From contig CAWADH010000006.1 of the NCBI GenBank assembly GCA_963780795.1, positions 248,001-312,000 on the forward strand: DNA of 64,000 nt, in the 5' to 3' direction. The notes beneath the pieces are model-generated. The model worked only from the letters and a program-made list of their open reading frames with translations, did no database searches and was not told the origin of the DNA. Within the stretch, counting starts at the first letter, position 1; each line of letters opens with the position of its first letter. The translations under genes were made by a program, and so were the position numbers. The stretch comes from DATJGR01 sp963780795. Its GTDB lineage: Bacteria; Pseudomonadota; Gammaproteobacteria; Pseudomonadales; Azotimanducaceae. Below are positions 61,401-64,000 of the stretch, piece by piece.

Positions 61401-64000
61401 CGCCTCGATGGCGGGCGTAGACAGCATTGCGCGCGTTGCGGGTCCCCTCTATGAGGTCGTTCGGGAAGCGCGCGATCGCGGTTCACGCATCGGCTCGGAT
61501 ATCGTCGACTTCGTCCAGCAGGGTGTGTTCGCGTTGCGGCGCACGCTGAATGCCTTGTCGGAGGGCAGCGAGCCGGTCGAAGACCTCGCGTCGTTCGAAG
61601 CCGAAGGCCAACGGATCGTTGCGGGCCTCGACACCGGAGGTGCGGGGGCATCGGCGCTGCTCAGCCTCGACGGCGCACCGGTGTTGCTCGGCGCGAGCGA
61701 CTTCCTGACGGGCTGGTTGAGTGGTGCCATGGATCTGGGCGCTCTCTCCGACATCGTTGCGGCGTTGCACGAGCTTCGCAACGAAGCGGAGAGCCAGGGT
61801 CAGGCGGCGATTACGAATCTGTGCGATGCGCTGATTTCGGCCTACGAACGGCTCGAAGATCATCCATTGAGCCAGGCAGGCCACGCGGCGCTGCATGGGG
61901 CGCATGAAAAGCTGCTCGGCATGTTCGATGCGATCGCGGCCGAGCAGAAGCTGCCCGATGCGTCGAACGACATCCGCGCACTGGCCGATGTGCACGTGGC
62001 GGAGGTCGTAGAGGAAGAACTCGATCTCGACGAGCCGGAAGATCGCGCGCCGCGATCGGCCAAAGTCGTCGACTTCCCGACGTTCGTGCGACCGCCTCCG
62101 CCGGAGCCGCCGATGGAATCGGTTGCGCCGCCCGCGCCGCAGCAGCCGGTCGAACAGAAGCCGACCGAGGCGAAACCGCCGGAAGAGATGCGCGTGGTCG
62201 AAGCCGCGGTGCCGGCCGAGCCAGAACCGAACGTCCCGCTGCTCGAAGAGCGCGTCGAAACGCCGGTATCCAGAGCACCTTCGCCGTCACAACCGACCGT
62301 CTCGCTGCCGCCCGACGCCGACCACGAAATTCTCGAGATCTTCTTCGAAGAAGCGGACGAGTTGCTGGAGTCGATCGACCAGAGCATCCACGAATGGCTC
62401 GGGATGCCGGATAACCGCATCCATCTGGAGAATCTGCTGCGCGCGCTGCATACGTTGAAAGGCGGCGCGCGTCTCGCCGGACTGTCGGCACTCGGCGACA
62501 ACGCGCACACGTTCGAATCAGTGCTGATCGCGGTACAGGGCAAACCGTCGCTGCCCGCGGGCTTCTTCGATGCGCTGCAACTGCGTCACGACGAAATGCT
62601 CGCGATGGTGAATGCATTGCGCGCTGCCGCAAGCGGTGAGGCGCCGCAGGCCGCACCCGTTGTGCCGGAGCGACCCGTCGCGAAGGCGCCGGCGCCCGAG
62701 CCGCCGCGGCCGGCGCCGCCCCGCGCCGTAACGCCGCCGAAACCGGTTGCGGCCGTTCCGACGCGCACGCCGGTGGAAACTGAAGCGCCCGCAGAGACAG
62801 AAACCGAACGCGACGAAGCCGCGGCGCCGAGCCACGGCGCGCACGAACCACGCGAGATGGTGCGCGTGTCGGCGGGCCTGCTCGAACAGCTGGTCAACCT
62901 CGCCGGCGAGAGCAGCATCATCCGCTCGCGCGTCGAGCAGGGCATGAACGACTTCAGTACGTCGCTCGAAGAGATGGAAATCACTATCGAGCGCGTCCGC
63001 GAACAGTTGCGGCGGCTCGAGATCGAGACCGAAACGCAGGTGCTGTTCCGGCACGAGATCAATCAAGGGCAGGACTACGAAGAATTCGATCCGCTCGAGA
63101 TGGATCGTTACTCCCAGCTGCAGCAACTGTCGCGGTCGCTATCGGAAAGCGCGTCCGACATGCTGGATCTGAAGGAAACGCTCGCCTTCAAAGCGCGCGA
63201 ATCCGAAACGCTGTTGATCCAGCAGGCGCGCGTCAACACCGAATTGCAGGAAGGGTTGATGCGCACGCGCATGGTGCCGTTCAACCGGCTGCTGCCGCGG
63301 TTGCGGCGCACCGTGCGGCAGGTGGCGCGCGAGCTTGGTAAGGAAGTCGACTTCCACGCCTACAACGCCGAAGGCGAGCTCGACCGCAACGTGCTCGAAC
63401 GCATGGTGCCGCCGCTCGAGCACATGCTGCGCAACGCGGTAGATCACGGTATCGAGCGCGCCGAATTCCGCCGTGGGTTCGGTAAACCCGATGTCGGTCG
63501 CATCGATCTGCGTCTGTCGCGCGAGGCGGGTGACGTGGTCATCGAGATCTCCGACGATGGCGCCGGCATCGACGTCGAATCGGTTCGCGCGAAGGCCATC
63601 GAACGCGGACTGATGGCGGCCGACGCGAGGCTGCGCGACGACGAAGTGCTGCAGTTCGTGCTTGCGCCTGGCTTCAGCACTGCGAAATCGGTTACGCAGA
63701 TTTCCGGCCGCGGCGTCGGCATGGACGTGGTGCATAGCGCGGTGAAGCAGCTGGGCGGCAGCATCTCGATCACCTCGATGCCGGGCAAAGGCACGCGCTT
63801 CACGGTGCGTCTGCCATTCACGGTGTCGGTGAACCGCGCCTTGATGGTGTCGGTGGGCGAAGATCAGTACGCGATACCGTTGAACACGATCGAAGGCATC
63901 GTGCGCGTGTCCGGTGCCGAGCTCGAACGGTTGTATCGGCCCGACGGGGGCGGCTTCGAATACGCCGGTGTACCGTATCGCGTTCGTTATCTCGGTAGCT
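58495..64000 (+). CDS. chpA: Hybrid sensor kinase ChpA (PilL), 5' part
   Basis: ChpA is the large CheA-type kinase of the Pil-Chp system. The window contains the first 1,835 codons and the frame is open to the edge. Histidine phosphotransfer motifs: His792 (HTLKGSGRIVG), His964 (HTLRGSASMAG) and His1319 (HTLKGGARLAG), plus an N-terminal candidate His49 (HQVHGTLLML) that lacks the usual lysine. Long Pro/Glu/Ala linkers join them, one made of a 15-base repeat. The kinase part follows from about residue 1455: dimerisation, the N box HMLRNAVDHGIE near 1643, ISDDGAGID, GRGVGMDVVHSAVKQLGGSI, and the start of a CheW-like domain (GEDQYAIPLNTIEGIVRV) at the edge. The receiver domain would lie beyond. 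The start at 58495 is 59 bases after pilJ. Confidence 0.93.
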   Translation, partial: MTESREHFALDWIKREIDETLKAARQALEAYAESDRDETKMRACLTYLHQVHGTLLMLELTGVTVLTDEMEQLAQALLAGSISNVDDAQQLLMQGILQLPAFLEEIQKGFPDSRRAVLPLANDLRGARGVERFPDPGARSGVVLHGTASNETLKRFDEIDGIEKVRRIRAAYQQVLLSVLKGEDSRKALATLSKVAVGLERICERTPYTALWRAFSAFVSALSSSGAALTGDVVRLLRRVDAEIKALAQHGAQALTQPLSLELVKQLVDAAREHGNDSPDIKQLSETIEQEPPEERLAISKREAIHTAAAALREELAGVKDALDLFVRGDSRSADTLMQLAAPLKQIGSTLSILGFESSRAVIADQVEAIHTAVSAGSFDDVLLLGVASALLQVDENLASIAQQRSGLSGTSEASGLINDAQVAVLGEARTGIEQVKQAVVDYVSAQWDTNRLADVPALLAAVKGALAMVPLTVAAEQLGRCGLYVSNELVAGNTPDWTALDAFADAISGIDYYLERLCEDAAHPGDEILSVVERSLTQLGYGLGSERAMRPAAPVVNLTPAPPAPVATPVEEEEEIVVDDVAPEPVQEEEIVDELPEQAPEPVAAQTSRSEVEEAAMRAPSPAAKRAAPTAEFDLVMEDPDEASTGAVSIEELDDEAFDLNKALFGDAPETIEPEAPVEPPKRVEVAAQPPPRQAPPRQAPPRQAPPREAPPRQAPPRQALPPQAPPRQSAPRAPVALQVADAASDIDDDILEIFVEEVGEVLERVDQWLPQWSAEFSNEEALTEVRRAFHTLKGSGRIVGANVIGEMAWSIENMLNRVMDGTVEPNQQIAAVTREARMAVPTLCQAFESRRPVADGQIATIMEKADVLASGGRLEEFADETPVDSTVVPIRSAAPVEEISVDELPQDDLAELSTAAGTEDAETFALFEQEAALHLQVLEERFINADVIGADALTDDAIRALHTLRGSASMAGVDSIARVAGPLYEVVREARDRGSRIGSDIVDFVQQGVFALRRTLNALSEGSEPVEDLASFEAEGQRIVAGLDTGGAGASALLSLDGAPVLLGASDFLTGWLSGAMDLGALSDIVAALHELRNEAESQGQAAITNLCDALISAYERLEDHPLSQAGHAALHGAHEKLLGMFDAIAAEQKLPDASNDIRALADVHVAEVVEEELDLDEPEDRAPRSAKVVDFPTFVRPPPPEPPMESVAPPAPQQPVEQKPTEAKPPEEMRVVEAAVPAEPEPNVPLLEERVETPVSRAPSPSQPTVSLPPDADHEILEIFFEEADELLESIDQSIHEWLGMPDNRIHLENLLRALHTLKGGARLAGLSALGDNAHTFESVLIAVQGKPSLPAGFFDALQLRHDEMLAMVNALRAAASGEAPQAAPVVPERPVAKAPAPEPPRPAPPRAVTPPKPVAAVPTRTPVETEAPAETETERDEAAAPSHGAHEPREMVRVSAGLLEQLVNLAGESSIIRSRVEQGMNDFSTSLEEMEITIERVREQLRRLEIETETQVLFRHEINQGQDYEEFDPLEMDRYSQLQQLSRSLSESASDMLDLKETLAFKARESETLLIQQARVNTELQEGLMRTRMVPFNRLLPRLRRTVRQVARELGKEVDFHAYNAEGELDRNVLERMVPPLEHMLRNAVDHGIERAEFRRGFGKPDVGRIDLRLSREAGDVVIEISDDGAGIDVESVRAKAIERGLMAADARLRDDEVLQFVLAPGFSTAKSVTQISGRGVGMDVVHSAVKQLGGSISITSMPGKGTRFTVRLPFTVSVNRALMVSVGEDQYAIPLNTIEGIVRVSGAELERLYRPDGGGFEYAGVPYRVRYLGS
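60562..60696 (+). repeat. 15-base tandem repeat encoding a Gln-Ala-Pro-Pro-Arg linker
   Basis: Nine in-frame units of about CAAGCGCCACCGCGT, three of them (60577-60621) identical in a row and a fourth identical unit at 60667-60681. They encode QAPPR repeats at ChpA residues 690-734, just before the HPt domain with His792. Outer units are diverged (Q to E, A to S, R to P). The unit count may vary between strains. Confidence 0.9.

Overview
The window is a dense, GC-rich bacterial chromosome segment with no intergenic gap above about 220 bases. No tRNA, rRNA, insertion sequence, prophage or CRISPR array was seen. Protein families and gene order (rsmG-parA-parB-atp operon, yicC-gmk-rpoZ-spoT, coaBC-algC-argB-slmA, ftsY-ftsE-ftsX-rpoH, pilT-pilU, gshB-pilGHIJ-chpA) indicate a gammaproteobacterium. 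The frequent GTG/TTG starts and the GC content suit the Xanthomonadales/Nevskiales/Steroidobacterales side of the class, but that placement is an inference. The order closely follows the origin-flanking part of Pseudomonas chromosomes as I remember it, so this is core genome and not an island.

Layout. 1-2136: end of rsmG, then parA and parB. 2157-9272: complete F1Fo ATP synthase operon atpI-B-E-F-H-A-G-D-C, with a recognisable promoter and a strong intrinsic terminator. 9285-12550: glmU and glmS (UDP-GlcNAc supply). 12652-15727: uvrD and a crotonase-family gene. 15738-19846: a membrane-anchored GltB-like flavoprotein coupled to ubiA, a divergent 55-residue rubredoxin and an HDOD protein. 19932-26354 (minus strand): yicC-gmk-rpoZ-spoT-ridA-recG, joining nucleotide and stringent-response functions; gmk is split by a one-base frameshift in this sequence. 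26430-28533 (plus): rph-pyrE and a small exported coiled-coil protein. 28534-33983 (minus): coaBC-algC-argB-slmA. 34074-35202: radC, rpmB, rpmG. 35211-38942: a lone hydantoinase A-type gene, mutM, a small exported protein and coaD. 38996-44285: rsmD divergent from ftsY-ftsE-ftsX, then rpoH, a DUF423 membrane protein and trmB. 44278-50417 (minus): metX-metW-DUF4426-rdgB-hemW and yggS-proC-yggT. 50575-52775: twitching ATPases pilT and pilU. 52772-55652 (minus): gshB-tonB-yqgE-ruvX. 55868-64000: type IV pilus chemosensory operon pilG-H-I-J and the first 1,835 codons of chpA (pilL), which runs off the right edge.

How the genes connect. The left half is energy, cell-wall precursor and replication housekeeping. 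The right half couples division (FtsEX), heat shock (sigma-32), methionine synthesis and type IV pilus motility with its chemosensory control. The most notable regulatory signal is a near-perfect CIRCE operator (HrcA-binding inverted repeat, 17 of 18 arm positions) lying exactly over the -35 and extended -10 of the inferred rpoH promoter at 42248-42277. It suggests that the HrcA repressor controls the heat-shock sigma factor. Other points are the gmk frameshift, a PilJ receptor with essentially no periplasmic domain, a large membrane module fused to AlgC, an 18-base perfect palindrome between gshB and pilG, and a 15-base tandem repeat encoding a proline-rich linker in ChpA. I found no clearly new multi-gene system.
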